Shown here: one piece after another, positions 1 to 9,258 of the stretch
Layout: the number at the start of each line of letters is the position of its first letter
Numbering within the stretch: position 1 is the first letter of the stretch
NCBI GenBank assembly: GCA_963695085.1
Contig: CAVOFV010000003.1
Location: forward strand, 434,001 to 498,000
Source: SG8-30 sp963695085
GTDB lineage: Bacteria; Pseudomonadota; Gammaproteobacteria; Steroidobacterales; Steroidobacteraceae
DNA: 64,000 nucleotides
Reading direction: 5' to 3'
The notes under the pieces: model-generated
The model's database searches: none
What the model was told of the DNA's origin: nothing
Seen by the model: the letters and a program-made list of their open reading frames with translations, nothing else
Program-made: the position numbers and the translations under genes

Positions 1-1
1 C

Positions 2-1858
2 GTGTACAACATCTACAGCAACAACCTGAGCACGCCTGAATTCCAGGTCGTCGAGCGCGAGATGGAACCCCGGCTGGCGGGCTTCAGGGACCGGATCAAC
101 CAGAACGAAGCCCTGTTCAGGCGCGTCGCAGCCGTCTACGAGTCGCCCGACAAGGCGGCCCTGACGTCCGAGCAGCAGCGATTGACCTGGCTGCGTTACA
201 CCAACATGGTGCGGGCCGGCGCGAAACTCGAGCCGGCGAAGAAAGAGGAGGTGGCCGCGATCAACCAGCGACTCGCCTCGCTGTTCACGGCCTTCGGCCA
301 GAACGTGCTGGCCGATGAAACGCACAATTTCCTGGTCATCGAGCGGCAGGAGGACCTGGCCGGTCTGTCGGATTCCTTCATTGCCGGCGCCGCCGCCGCC
401 GCCAAACGACGCGGCATCGATGGCTGGTGGGTCGTCAACAACACCCGCTCCAGCGTCGAGCCATTCCTCACTTTCTCCGACCGGCGCGAGCTCCGCGAGC
501 AGGTGTGGCGGACCTTCGTCAACCGCGGCGACGAGGGCGACGAGCACGATACGAATGCGATTGCCGGGGAGATCCTGGCGCTGCGCGCACGTCGCGCGGA
601 GCTGCTCGGTTACCCGACCCATGCGCACTGGCGCCTCGAGAACGCCATGGCGCGCACGCCGGAGCGCACCATGGAATTGATGGAAGCGGTGTGGGCGCCA
701 GCCGTGGCGCGTGTGCGTGAGGAGGTGGCCGACATGCAGGCCATCGCCGATACCGAGGGCGCCAGCATCACCATCGAGCCGTGGGACTACCGCTACTACG
801 CGGAACAAGTCCGCAAGGCCAAGTACGACCTCGACGAGACCGAGATCAAGCCCTACATGCAGATGGACAGGCTGCTCGACGGCGCATTCTGGGCGGTCGG
901 TCAACTTTACGGGTTGCAGTTCAGCCCGCTCGCAGCGGGAACGGTACCCGTCTACCAACCGGACGTGCGCGTCTGGCAGGTCAGCGACGCGGACGGGAAG
1001 CAGGTCGGGCTGTTCTATTTTGACCCCTATGCCCGCCCCGGCAAGCGCTCCGGCGCCTGGATGAATGCCTATCGCATCCAGGAGAAGTTCGACGGTGCAG
1101 TGACGCCGATCATTTCCAACAATTCCAATTTCATGAAAGGCGCCGAGGGTGAGGTCGTACTGGTCAGCTGGGACGACGCCAAGACGCTGTTCCACGAATT
1201 CGGCCATGCCGTGCAGGGCCTGCTGTCCGACGTCAACTATCCGTCGCTGGCGGGAACCTCCGTGGCGCGCGACTACGTCGAACTGTCGTCGCAATTGATG
1301 GAGCACTGGCTGCCGACGCGCGAGGTGCTGGACCGGTTCGCGCTGCATTACCAGACCGGCAAACCGATGCCGGACGACCTGGTCGCACGCATCAGGAAGG
1401 CCGAGACATTCAACGAGGGATTCGCGACGGTCGAGTACCTGTCCGCGGCGATCGTGGACATGAAGATGCACACGGCAGGCGCGAAGCCGATCGACATCGA
1501 CGCCTTCGAGCGCGAGGCGCTGGCCGAACTCGGCATGCCGAAGCAGATCGTCATGCGCCACCGCAGCCCGCAGTTCCTGCACGTGTTCGGCAGCGACGGC
1601 TACTCGGCCGGCTACTACAGCTACCTGTGGGCCGACCGGCTGGTGGCCGACACCTGGGAGGCCTTCGAGGAGGGCGACGGCGCCTATGACAAGGCCGTCG
1701 CCAGGCGACTGCGCGACAACGTGCTGGCGATCGGCAACTCGGTGGACGCCGCCGCCGGTTACCGAGCGTTCCGCGGCCGCGATGCTACCGTGGACGCGTT
1801 GCTGCGCAAGCGCGGCTTCCCGGTCCCGGCCAGGGAAGCCAGGGGTCCGGCTTACTGA
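2..1858 (+). CDS. dcp: M3-family peptidyl-dipeptidase (Dcp-like), 5' truncated
   Basis: This is a zinc metallopeptidase of the M3 (thimet/Dcp) family, which removes C-terminal dipeptides from oligopeptides. The zinc motif HEFGH is at residues 398-402 of the visible part, and a downstream NEGFATVEYL segment fits the region of the third ligand. 618 residues are visible against about 680 in E. coli Dcp. The reading frame is open to the first base, so the GTG at base 2 is probably an internal valine and the N-terminus, with any signal peptide, lies outside the window. The gene ends in TGA and a strong hairpin terminator follows within 30 bp, so it is the last gene of its transcript. Family assignment is firm. 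The choice between Dcp and oligopeptidase A rests on overall similarity. Confidence 0.93.
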   Translation: MYNIYSNNLSTPEFQVVEREMEPRLAGFRDRINQNEALFRRVAAVYESPDKAALTSEQQRLTWLRYTNMVRAGAKLEPAKKEEVAAINQRLASLFTAFGQNVLADETHNFLVIERQEDLAGLSDSFIAGAAAAAKRRGIDGWWVVNNTRSSVEPFLTFSDRRELREQVWRTFVNRGDEGDEHDTNAIAGEILALRARRAELLGYPTHAHWRLENAMARTPERTMELMEAVWAPAVARVREEVADMQAIADTEGASITIEPWDYRYYAEQVRKAKYDLDETEIKPYMQMDRLLDGAFWAVGQLYGLQFSPLAAGTVPVYQPDVRVWQVSDADGKQVGLFYFDPYARPGKRSGAWMNAYRIQEKFDGAVTPIISNNSNFMKGAEGEVVLVSWDDAKTLFHEFGHAVQGLLSDVNYPSLAGTSVARDYVELSSQLMEHWLPTREVLDRFALHYQTGKPMPDDLVARIRKAETFNEGFATVEYLSAAIVDMKMHTAGAKPIDIDAFEREALAELGMPKQIVMRHRSPQFLHVFGSDGYSAGYYSYLWADRLVADTWEAFEEGDGAYDKAVARRLRDNVLAIGNSVDAAAGYRAFRGRDATVDALLRKRGFPVPAREARGPAY

Positions 1859-1887
1859 CGCCGGGAGCACGTTCCTGCTTTTTGCTC

Positions 1888-1920
1888 AAGAGGCCCCGCC
1901 ATCGCGGGGCCTCTTCCTTT
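1888..1920 (+). terminator. Rho-independent terminator after dcp
   Basis: A perfect 12-bp stem (AAGAGGCCCCGC with its complement) closes a 4-nt loop. The 3' arm runs into CTTCCTTT, giving a short pyrimidine tail. It lies 29 bp past the stop codon of the M3 peptidase. Confidence 0.85.
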
Positions 1921-1932
1921 GCGGTCTCGAGT

Positions 1933-1947
1933 TGGCACAATGCTCGC
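1933..1947 (+). promoter_or_regulatory. Possible sigma-54-type promoter element
   Basis: TGGCACAATGCTCGC resembles the -24/-12 consensus TGGCACG-N4-TTGC: the GG and GC doublets have the correct 12-nt offset, with two mismatches. It lies about 65 bp upstream of the small membrane protein gene. Such matches occur by chance in GC-rich DNA, and no activator gene is adjacent, so this is only a candidate. Confidence 0.2.
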
Positions 1948-2012
1948 GTGACGGCCCACCGCGGTCACAGCACAGTGACGATGCCGTGCCGGCAGCTTGG
2001 GGAGGATGATGC

Positions 2013-2462
2013 ATGCAGAGCCTGCTCTACGAACACCGCCAGGTCAGCTGGATCGCCTGGCTGGCGGCGCTGGCCATCGCGGCCGGGCTGGCCATCGGCT
2101 GGGCCATGGACCCCGGTATTGCGACAGCGGCCTGGCTGGTCGCGCCGTTTGCGGCGGCAGTGATCGTCGCCTTCGGCTCACTCACCGTGGCCATAGACCA
2201 CGCGGAACTGCGCTGGCACTTCGGTCCGGGCGTCTGGCGCAAGCGCCTGCCGCTCTCCGACATCCAGTCGGTCGAGGTGACGCGCACGCGGTTCTGGGAA
2301 GGCTGGGGCATCCGCTGGACGGGGCGCGGCTGGCTGTACAACGTGGCCGGCCTCGACGCAGTGCTGGTGCGCCGTCGCGACGGCAAGGCCGTGTTGATCG
2401 GCAGCGACGAGGCGCAACGGCTGGCCGCCGCGCTCGAAGGCGCCCTGCCTGGCAGACGCTGA
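2013..2462 (+). CDS. Small membrane protein with PH-like domain
   Basis: This 149-residue protein has two hydrophobic segments at about residues 14-32 and 40-57. A soluble C-terminal part of alternating beta-type segments follows, with the pattern of bacterial PH-like domains seen in small membrane proteins. Its function is unknown. The start is well supported: GGAGG lies 7 nt before the ATG. It stands alone between the dcp terminator and the convergent OPT transporter gene. The PH-like assignment is from sequence pattern only. Confidence 0.7.
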   Translation: MQSLLYEHRQVSWIAWLAALAIAAGLAIGWAMDPGIATAAWLVAPFAAAVIVAFGSLTVAIDHAELRWHFGPGVWRKRLPLSDIQSVEVTRTRFWEGWGIRWTGRGWLYNVAGLDAVLVRRRDGKAVLIGSDEAQRLAAALEGALPGRR

Positions 2463-2627
2463 GGGTGGCCGGTCCCGGCAAGCAGGCCTTCTTGCTGCGC
2501 ATGGATCCGCAGCCCCGGGTCGAGCTGGAGCGGCTGGCCGCGCAGGCACTGCGCAGCGTCAACGCACAAGTCGAGTCCCTGCCGCGGGCAGCGCTGCAGC
2601 GGCGCGGCCGCGCGCTGCGAAGGACCG

Positions 2628-4541
2628 CTAGCCGCGGGCAACGCGCCGGGCGAACCAGCCGACCAGCAACGCAAAGGCGGCCGCGCCCAGCGCCCAGCTG
2701 CCCATGGCCCCGGCCCAGTCCAGGCCGATGCCGTCCGGCTTGCGGCCGAGCATGAAGGCGGCTCCGGCCAGTGCCACGCCCAGCAGGCCCTCGCCGCCGA
2801 CGAAGCCTGAGCCGAGCAGCACGCCGCGCTCGGTGCGCGCCTCGCCTGCGGCGGCCGCTTGCCGGCGCGTCAACCACCAGCGCAGCAACCCGCCGGCGAA
2901 GATCGGCGTCATCGTCGACAGCGGCAGGTACACGCCCACCGCGAACGGCAATGAAGGAATACGCGCGAGCTCCGCCAGCAGCGCGATGCCGACGCCGATG
3001 CCGACCAGGCCCCAGGGCAGCGACTGGTCGATCACGCCGTCGATCACCAGCTTCATCAGCGTCGCCTGCGGCGCCGGCAGGTCCGCGCCGCCGAAGCCGA
3101 AGGTCTCGGCCAGCAGCAGCACCGACAGGCAGACGAAGGTCGCGGAGGTCAGCACGCCCGCCAGCTGGCCGAGCTGCTGATAGCGCGGCGTCGCGCCCAG
3201 CAGGTAGCCGGTCTTCAGGTCCTGGGCCGTGTCACCGGAAATCGACGCGGCGATCGCGACCACGCAGCCGACCATCAGCGCGGCAGCCTTGCCGGTCATG
3301 TCGTCCCAGCCGATGACCAGGAAGATGGTGGCGGTCCCGAGCAGCGCGGCGATCGTCATGCCCGACGTGGGGTTGCTGGTGACGCCGACCAGGCCGACGA
3401 TGCGCGCCGCCACGGTGACAAAGAAGAACGCGAAGATCACCACGCACAGCGCGGCCACCAGCTGTCGCGGAATGCCCTCGATGACGCTGAACACCTGCGG
3501 CACCAGCGCCATCACCAGGGTGATGGCGATGGCGCCGGCGGCCAGCACCCACAGCGGCAGGCTCTGCTCGGTGCGTGGCACCCTGCTGTCCGCGGTTGCG
3601 GCCGGTGCCCCGAACTCGCGTGCGCCGGCGCGGAAGCTCTCCACCATCATCGGGATGGCGCGCAGCAGCGTGATGATCCCGGCGGTCGCCACCGCGCCGG
3701 CGCCAATGTAGCGCACGTAGCGGCTCCAGATTTCGCCGGCCGACATCTGGGCAATGGTCTTGACGGTCTCGGGGAACAGGGGATCGGTGCGCGCCTCGCC
3801 CCAGGTGGCAAGGATCGGGATGATCACCACGGACGAGAGCAGGCCGCCGCTCACCATGATGGTGGCGATGCGTGGGCCGAGGATGTAGCCGACGCCGAAC
3901 AGCGCGGCCGACACGTCCATGCTGAGATGCGCCTTCTTCAGGAAGGGCAACGGCAGCGCCAGGTGGTCCGGCAGTACCCGCGCCCAGGCCGTCAGCGCCT
4001 TGAGGGCGGCGCCGATGCCGAGGCCGAAGAACACGTGGCTCGCCTGCACGCCGCGGCCCTGGCTGGCCTTCAGCACCTCGGCGCAGGCCGTGCCCTCCGG
4101 GTACGGCAGGTTGCCGTGCTCGCGCACGATCAGGAACTCGCGCAGCGGGATCATGAACAGCACGCCCAGCAGGCCGCCGCACAGCGCCAGCAGCACCATC
4201 TGCAGCAGCTCCGGGGCCATGCCCCACATGAACAGCGCCGGCAGGGTGAAGATCACGCCCGAGGCCAGCGAGCTGGAGGCCGAGCCGGTGGTCTGGGAGA
4301 GGTTGGCCTCGAGGATCGTGCCCGGGTGGCCGAAGCGACCCAGCAGCCGGAACATCGCCACCGTCATCACCGCGACCGGGATCGAGGTGCTCACGGTGAG
4401 CCCCGCGCGCAGCCCCAGGTAGGCATTGGCGGCGCCGAACAGGATGCCGAACAGGATGCCGAGGCCGACGGCCTTCAGCGTGAACTCGCGCTCCGACTGC
4501 GCGGCCGCCACGTACGGCCTGAACGCCGGTGCATCCTTCAT
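2628..4541 (-). CDS. OPT family oligopeptide transporter
   Basis: A 637-residue polytopic inner-membrane protein of the OPT (oligopeptide transporter) family, which imports small peptides or metal-ligand complexes by proton symport. The N-terminal segment with NAYLGLRAG and the following hydrophobic block with SQTTGSASSSLASG are typical of bacterial OPT proteins, and hydrophobic helices continue to the C-terminus. The ATG overlaps the stop codon of the upstream cyclopropane fatty acid synthase by 4 nt (ATGA), so the two genes are translationally coupled. The substrate cannot be told from sequence. The nearby peptidase gene is suggestive of peptide use but lies in a separate transcript. Confidence 0.92.
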   Translation of the reverse strand: MKDAPAFRPYVAAAQSEREFTLKAVGLGILFGILFGAANAYLGLRAGLTVSTSIPVAVMTVAMFRLLGRFGHPGTILEANLSQTTGSASSSLASGVIFTLPALFMWGMAPELLQMVLLALCGGLLGVLFMIPLREFLIVREHGNLPYPEGTACAEVLKASQGRGVQASHVFFGLGIGAALKALTAWARVLPDHLALPLPFLKKAHLSMDVSAALFGVGYILGPRIATIMVSGGLLSSVVIIPILATWGEARTDPLFPETVKTIAQMSAGEIWSRYVRYIGAGAVATAGIITLLRAIPMMVESFRAGAREFGAPAATADSRVPRTEQSLPLWVLAAGAIAITLVMALVPQVFSVIEGIPRQLVAALCVVIFAFFFVTVAARIVGLVGVTSNPTSGMTIAALLGTATIFLVIGWDDMTGKAAALMVGCVVAIAASISGDTAQDLKTGYLLGATPRYQQLGQLAGVLTSATFVCLSVLLLAETFGFGGADLPAPQATLMKLVIDGVIDQSLPWGLVGIGVGIALLAELARIPSLPFAVGVYLPLSTMTPIFAGGLLRWWLTRRQAAAAGEARTERGVLLGSGFVGGEGLLGVALAGAAFMLGRKPDGIGLDWAGAMGSWALGAAAFALLVGWFARRVARG

Positions 4542-5719
4542 GCCGGAACCCCCGTCGGGCCGCGCCGCCCGTGGTGACGGACGCGCTCATACACGCCTCG
4601 TCCGGAGCCGCGCGGGGTCATCACCAGCTGCCACAGGTGCAGCAATTCCGCCTGGAACGCGGCCTTGCTGGACATCAGGTAGTAATTCCACATGCGGCGG
4701 AACCGCTCGTCGAAGGGCCGCGCGGCCGCCAGCGCCTTGACCTTCTCCCAGTTGCCGTTGAACCGATCGTACCAGGCCTGCAGCGTCGGTACGTAGTAAT
4801 GGCCGTAGTTTTCCCAGTCCTCGACCACGAAGAAATCCTGCGCCGCCTGCGCGAGCTGGCTCATGGCAGGGGCCATTGAATTGCGGAAGATGTATTTCTC
4901 GATCCACGGATCGACGACGGCGGTCTTCTCGCTGTTGCCGATGGTATGCAGCAGGAACAGTCCGGCCGGCTTGAGCATGCGGTGCACGACGCCCATCAGC
5001 CGCCGGTAGTTCTTGTAGCCGACGTGCTCGATCATCCCCACGATCGAGATCTTGTCGAACGGTCCGAGTCCCGAATCCGGCAGTTCGCGGTAATCCAGCT
5101 TGCGGATCTCGACCGGCAGTCCCTGCGTGTACCCGGTCGCGTAGCGCAGCTGCTCGCCCGAGAGCGTGATGCCGGTGACGTGACAGCCGCGGGTGCTCGC
5201 GGCATAACGCGCGAAGCCACCCCAGCCGCAGCCGATGTCCAGCACCCGATCGCCGCTGGCGATTTCCAGCTTGTCGCACAGCATCTCGAGCTTGATCACC
5301 TCGGCCCGCTCCAGGTCGTCGGTCCCGTCGAAGAAGCAGCAGGTGTACTGGTTCCACGGCCCCAGGAAAAGAGCGTACATGCGATGGTCGAGGTCGTAGT
5401 GTTCCTCGGCGACGGCCAGCGACCTGCTCGGCGTCTGCAGATTCGTGAGCCGGGCCCGCATGATCTTGATGGCACGCGCCGTGCGCAGCAGCGGGCTGTT
5501 CAATCTGCCGGCGGACAGCACGCGGCGGAACATCTCGTCCAGCGTGGGGCAGTCCCAGTCGCCATCCACATAGGCATCGCCGATGCCTAGCGAACCTCGC
5601 AGTGCACGCCTGTAGAAACGTTCCCGGTTGACCGTGATGTCCCAGGGCCGGCCGCCGCCGACCGTCACGCCGGTGCCCTGCAACAAGCCGTTAACGAGAG
5701 ATTCGAAGGACGGCAACAT
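4538..5719 (-). CDS. cfa: Cyclopropane-fatty-acyl-phospholipid synthase
   Basis: This SAM-dependent enzyme adds a methylene bridge to unsaturated acyl chains of membrane phospholipids. The SAM site is the VLDIGCGWGGFARYAA block, preceded by DLDHRMYALFLG and followed by a helical C-terminal part typical of the Cfa family. Length is 393 residues from the ATG at 5719 (E. coli Cfa has 382). A GTG two codons upstream is also in frame. I prefer the ATG because a nine-G run on the coding strand (5725-5733) sits at Shine-Dalgarno distance. The gene is transcribed ahead of the OPT gene and diverges from deoC. Two further Cfa-like proteins occur near 38 and 40 kb, so this is the third copy of the fold in the window. 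Confidence 0.93.
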   Translation of the reverse strand: MLPSFESLVNGLLQGTGVTVGGGRPWDITVNRERFYRRALRGSLGIGDAYVDGDWDCPTLDEMFRRVLSAGRLNSPLLRTARAIKIMRARLTNLQTPSRSLAVAEEHYDLDHRMYALFLGPWNQYTCCFFDGTDDLERAEVIKLEMLCDKLEIASGDRVLDIGCGWGGFARYAASTRGCHVTGITLSGEQLRYATGYTQGLPVEIRKLDYRELPDSGLGPFDKISIVGMIEHVGYKNYRRLMGVVHRMLKPAGLFLLHTIGNSEKTAVVDPWIEKYIFRNSMAPAMSQLAQAAQDFFVVEDWENYGHYYVPTLQAWYDRFNGNWEKVKALAAARPFDERFRRMWNYYLMSSKAAFQAELLHLWQLVMTPRGSGRGVYERVRHHGRRGPTGVPA

Positions 5720-5724
5720 CGCCA

Positions 5725-5733
5725 CCCCCCCCC
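5725..5733 (-). promoter_or_regulatory. G9 tract acting as ribosome binding site of cfa
   Basis: Nine consecutive G residues on the coding strand end 5 nt before the ATG of cfa. No other Shine-Dalgarno-like sequence is present. Length change by slipped-strand synthesis would alter spacing to the start codon but not the reading frame. Confidence 0.5.
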
Positions 5734-5863
5734 GATGAATGCAAACCCCGGCCCAGTGTACGCCACCCCCCGCCCGGGTCCCTCAAGTACACTGTGGGGC
5801 CGGACCGGGCGACGGGGCATCCGACGGACAGCGCCATTGACGAAAGCAGTGACCAAGCGATCG

Positions 5864-6763
5864 ATGCAGTTGCCGGACCTCAGCAGGGTGCCACGGGTGG
5901 ACGAGGTCGGCGTGGCCGAGCGTGTCGCGCGCTGCCGCACGCGCAGCATCAAGACCGCCGCCAAGGACACGGCGCTGCGCATGGTCCTGTCCATGATCGA
6001 CCTGACCACGCTCGAGGGCCAGGACACCCCGGGCAAGGTACGGCAGCTGTGCCAGAAAGCCCGGCACCTGCACTCCGGCCTGCCCGGCCTGCCGCACGTT
6101 GCGGCCGTGTGCGTGTACCCGAGCATGGTGCGGGTTGCGAAACAGGCGCTGGAGGGCAGCGGCATTGCCGTGGCGTCGGTGGCCACCGGCTTTCCCAGCG
6201 GCATGACCGACCTCAGGCTCAAGCTGCAGGAAACCCGGCGCGCGGTCGCGGCAGGCGCCGACGAGATCGACATGGTCATCTCGCGCGGCGCGTTCCTGCG
6301 CGGTGACTACCGGCAGGTGTTCGACGAGATCGTCGCGGTCAAGGATTCCTGCGGCGACGCCCACCTGAAGGTGATCCTCGAGACCGGCGAGCTCAACACG
6401 CTGGACAACGTGCGGCGCGCCAGCGTCCTGGCCATGCACGCCGGCGCGGACTTCATCAAGACCTCCACGGGCAAGGTCCAGCCGGCGGCGACCATGGACG
6501 TGACCCTGGTCATGCTGCAGGCGATCCGTGACTTCCATTACGACACCGGCCGCATGGTCGGCATGAAGCCGGCCGGCGGCATCGCCACGGCCAAGCTGGC
6601 CGTGCACTACCTGGTGATGCTGCGCGAGACGCTCGGCGAGGCGTGGCTGACGCCACGGTGGTTCCGCTTCGGCGCCAGCAGCCTGGCCAACGACGTGCTG
6701 ATGCAGCTGGTCAAGCAGCACACCGGGGCCTACCAGTCGGCAGACTATTTTTCGCGGGGCTGA
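5864..6763 (+). CDS. deoC: Deoxyribose-phosphate aldolase
   Basis: DeoC cleaves 2-deoxyribose 5-phosphate to glyceraldehyde 3-phosphate and acetaldehyde. The Schiff-base lysine is in DFIKTSTGK, and the second active-site lysine is in GMKPAGGI. From the ATG at 5864 the protein has 299 residues. The N-terminal extension before the barrel resembles the longer, eukaryote-like DERA form rather than the 259-residue E. coli enzyme. The start is uncertain: the frame is open to 5735, with TTG at 5837 and GTG at 5849 as alternatives, and none has a clear Shine-Dalgarno sequence. The next gene, an aldehyde dehydrogenase, begins 3 bp after the stop, which suggests oxidation of the acetaldehyde produced. 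Confidence 0.92.
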   Translation: MQLPDLSRVPRVDEVGVAERVARCRTRSIKTAAKDTALRMVLSMIDLTTLEGQDTPGKVRQLCQKARHLHSGLPGLPHVAAVCVYPSMVRVAKQALEGSGIAVASVATGFPSGMTDLRLKLQETRRAVAAGADEIDMVISRGAFLRGDYRQVFDEIVAVKDSCGDAHLKVILETGELNTLDNVRRASVLAMHAGADFIKTSTGKVQPAATMDVTLVMLQAIRDFHYDTGRMVGMKPAGGIATAKLAVHYLVMLRETLGEAWLTPRWFRFGASSLANDVLMQLVKQHTGAYQSADYFSRG

Positions 6764-6766
6764 ACC

Positions 6767-8248
6767 ATGAGCAAGGGCAAGAAGACCGTTCGCACCGGCC
6801 TGAACTTCGACACCCGCTGGACCTACTCTCCGGCCCCCGAGAGTACGGGACACGCGCAGCTCGAGGAACGCTACGGCCTGTTCATCGGCGGCCGGTTCGT
6901 GGCGCCGAAGAGCGGGCGCTACTTCGACACGATCAATCCCGCGACCGAGCGGAAGATCTGCAGGGTGGCCGAAGCCGGGGCGGCGGACGTCGATCGCGCC
7001 GTCAAGGCGGCGCGGCTGGCCCACCGCAAGGCCTGGTCGCCGCTGCCCGCCGCCGAGCGCGGCAAGTACCTGTTCAGGATCGCGCGCATGCTGCAGGAGC
7101 GGGCCCGCGAATTCGCCGTCATCGAGTCGCTGGACGGCGGCAAGCCGATCCGCGAGTCGCGCGACATCGACGTGCCGCTGGCGGCGGCGCACTTCTTCTA
7201 TTACGCGGGCTGGGCGGACAAGCTCGGCTACGCCTTTCCCGGCCGCACGGCACGGCCGCTCGGCGTGGCGGGCCAGATCATCCCGTGGAACTTCCCGCTG
7301 CTGATGGCGGCCTGGAAGATCGCACCGGCGCTGGCCTGCGGCAACACCGTCGTGCTCAAGCCGGCGGAGACCACGCCGCTGACCGCGCTGAAGCTCGCCG
7401 AGCTGATCCGCGACTGCGGCCTGCCCGACGGCGTCGTCAACATCGTCACCGGCGCCGGCAAGACGGGTGCCGCGCTGGTCGCTCACGCCGGCGTGGACAA
7501 GATCGCCTTCACCGGCTCGACGGAAGTCGGCCGCGTCATACAGAAGGCGCTCGCCGGCAGCCGGCGGCGCTATACGCTGGAGCTGGGCGGCAAGGCGGCC
7601 AACATCGTTTTCGAGGACGCCGCCATCGACCAGGCGGTCGAGGGCATCGTCAACGGCATCTTCTTCAACCAGGGCCATGTCTGTTGCGCCGGCTCGCGGC
7701 TGCTGGTGCAGGAGTCCGTCGCGGACGAAGTGGTGCGGCGGCTGCGCGACCGCATGGAGACCCTGATCGTGGGAGACCCGCTCGACAAGAACACGGACAT
7801 CGGCGCGATCAACTCGAAGATGCAGCTCGAGAAGATCAACGCCTACCTGAAGGTCGGCAGGCAGGAAGGCGCGCAGATGTTCCAGTCCTCGGCTGAATTG
7901 CCGGCCACGGGGTACTGGTGCCGGCCGACCGTGTTCACGGGCGTCTCGCAGTCGCACCGCATCGTGCAGGAGGAGATCTTCGGCCCGGTGCTGGCCGTGC
8001 AGACCTTCCGCACCGTGGACGAGGCGGTCGAGCTCGCCAACAACACGCCCTACGGCCTGTCGGGCGGCGTGTGGACCGACAAGGGCGCCAAGATCTTCCG
8101 CGTGAGCAGCCAGATCCGCGCCGGCGTGGTCTGGGCCAACACCTTCAACAAGTTCGACCCGAGCTCGCCTTTCGGCGGCTACAAGGAAAGCGGGATGGGC
8201 CGCGAGGGCGGCCTGCACGGACTCGAGCCCTACCTGGCACTGGCCTGA
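6767..8248 (+). CDS. NAD(P)-dependent aldehyde dehydrogenase
   Basis: A 493-residue full-length ALDH superfamily enzyme. The catalytic cysteine is Cys306 in GHVCCAGS and the general base is Glu272 in LELGGK. The cofactor-binding stretch IIPWNFPLLMAAWK and the C-terminal EIFGPVLAV block are intact. It starts 3 bp after deoC and is followed after 20 bp by a half-length homologue, forming a three-gene unit. The context points to acetaldehyde or a related product of deoxyribose breakdown as substrate. This is inferred from position. The first 35 residues are a lysine- and arginine-containing extension not needed for the fold. Confidence 0.93.
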   Translation: MSKGKKTVRTGLNFDTRWTYSPAPESTGHAQLEERYGLFIGGRFVAPKSGRYFDTINPATERKICRVAEAGAADVDRAVKAARLAHRKAWSPLPAAERGKYLFRIARMLQERAREFAVIESLDGGKPIRESRDIDVPLAAAHFFYYAGWADKLGYAFPGRTARPLGVAGQIIPWNFPLLMAAWKIAPALACGNTVVLKPAETTPLTALKLAELIRDCGLPDGVVNIVTGAGKTGAALVAHAGVDKIAFTGSTEVGRVIQKALAGSRRRYTLELGGKAANIVFEDAAIDQAVEGIVNGIFFNQGHVCCAGSRLLVQESVADEVVRRLRDRMETLIVGDPLDKNTDIGAINSKMQLEKINAYLKVGRQEGAQMFQSSAELPATGYWCRPTVFTGVSQSHRIVQEEIFGPVLAVQTFRTVDEAVELANNTPYGLSGGVWTDKGAKIFRVSSQIRAGVVWANTFNKFDPSSPFGGYKESGMGREGGLHGLEPYLALA

Positions 8249-8268
8249 CGGACCGGGAGCAGACGACG

Positions 8269-9207
8269 ATGAGCGACACGAAGAGTCCGAAGGCGCGCGT
8301 TGCCGCCCGGCGCAGCGGCTCCAGGCGGTCCGCGACCGGCGGGCGCAAGACCGCGCGGCTGGGCGTGCTGAAGACCTACAAGATCTACGTCGGCGGCAAG
8401 TTCCCGCGTACCGAGTCGGGCCGCTTCTACCAGGTCCTCGACCGCGGCGGCGCGCCGCTGGCGAATGCCTGCCTGGCCAGCCGCAAGGACTTCCGCGAGG
8501 CGGTCGTCGTGGCGCGCGCCGCCTTCCGGGACTGGTCCACCGGCAGCGCCTACCTGCGCGCGCAGATCCTGTACCGCATCGGCGAGATGCTCGAAGGCCG
8601 CAGGGGCCAGTTCGTGGACGAACTGTACGCGCAGGGCGGCACGCGCGCGGCTGCGCGGCGCGAGGTGGACGCCACGATCGACCTGCTCGTGTACTACGCC
8701 GGCTGGGCCGACAAGTACCAGCAGGTGTTTTCCAGCGTCAATCCCGTCGCGTCATCGCACTTCAATTTCTCGCTGCGGGAGCCCACCGGTGTCGTATCGC
8801 TGCTGGCGCCGCAGGACAGCCCGCTGCTCGGGCTGGTCGCCAACCTCGCGCCAGTCATCGCCGGCGGCAACACCTGCGTGGCGCTCGCGAGCGAGGCGCG
8901 GCCGCTGGCGGCGGTCAGCTTTGCCGAGGTGCTGCACTCGTCGGACGTGCCGGGCGGTGTGGTCAACATACTGACGGGCAGGCAGGCCGAACTGCTCGAG
9001 CACTTCGCCTCGCACATGGACGTCAACGCCATCGTGTTCTGCGGCAGCAACCGCGATGCGGCCGCCAGGGTCGAGACGCTGGCTGCCGGGAACATCAAGC
9101 GCGTGGTCGTGCGCGAAGCCGCGCCCGGCAATGAGGACGTCGGCGATCCGTACCTGATCAGCGCCACGCAGGAAGTGAAGACGACCTGGCACCCGATCGG
9201 CCGCTGA
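8269..9207 (+). CDS. Half-length aldehyde dehydrogenase homologue lacking the catalytic domain
   Basis: A 312-residue protein related to the N-terminal, NAD-binding half of aldehyde dehydrogenases (IYVGGKF, YYAGWADKYQQVF, ATGVV-type segment, VIAGGNTCVALASE, VVNILTG). It ends shortly after the Rossmann part, with no counterpart of the Gln-x-Cys catalytic loop, so it should not be an active dehydrogenase. The first 30 residues are rich in Lys, Arg and Ser. The frame is intact with no sign of decay, and it follows the active ALDH gene by 20 bp. ALDH16-type proteins carry an active ALDH domain followed by an inactive, shortened one. The pair here looks like that architecture split over two genes, so a structural partner role is plausible. 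That role is inference. Confidence 0.85.
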   Translation: MSDTKSPKARVAARRSGSRRSATGGRKTARLGVLKTYKIYVGGKFPRTESGRFYQVLDRGGAPLANACLASRKDFREAVVVARAAFRDWSTGSAYLRAQILYRIGEMLEGRRGQFVDELYAQGGTRAAARREVDATIDLLVYYAGWADKYQQVFSSVNPVASSHFNFSLREPTGVVSLLAPQDSPLLGLVANLAPVIAGGNTCVALASEARPLAAVSFAEVLHSSDVPGGVVNILTGRQAELLEHFASHMDVNAIVFCGSNRDAAARVETLAAGNIKRVVVREAAPGNEDVGDPYLISATQEVKTTWHPIGR

Positions 9208-9210
9208 CCG

Positions 9211-9227
9211 GGCGCCGGACCGGCGCC
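9211..9227. terminator. GC hairpin between convergent genes
   Basis: GGCGCCG-GAC-CGGCGCC forms a perfect 7-bp stem just after the ALDH-like stop and before the end of the convergent heme lipoprotein gene. There is no T tract on either side, so termination activity is uncertain. Confidence 0.3.
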
Positions 9228-9258
9228 AGGCCGGCCCCGCCGCAGGCAGCCAGCCGCC

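Noticed and set aside
5783..8218. Long antisense open frame over deoC and the aldehyde dehydrogenase
   Set aside because: GC-rich codon structure keeps the opposite strand open; the product is His/Arg/Ala-biased with no family pattern, while the plus strand has clear enzymes.
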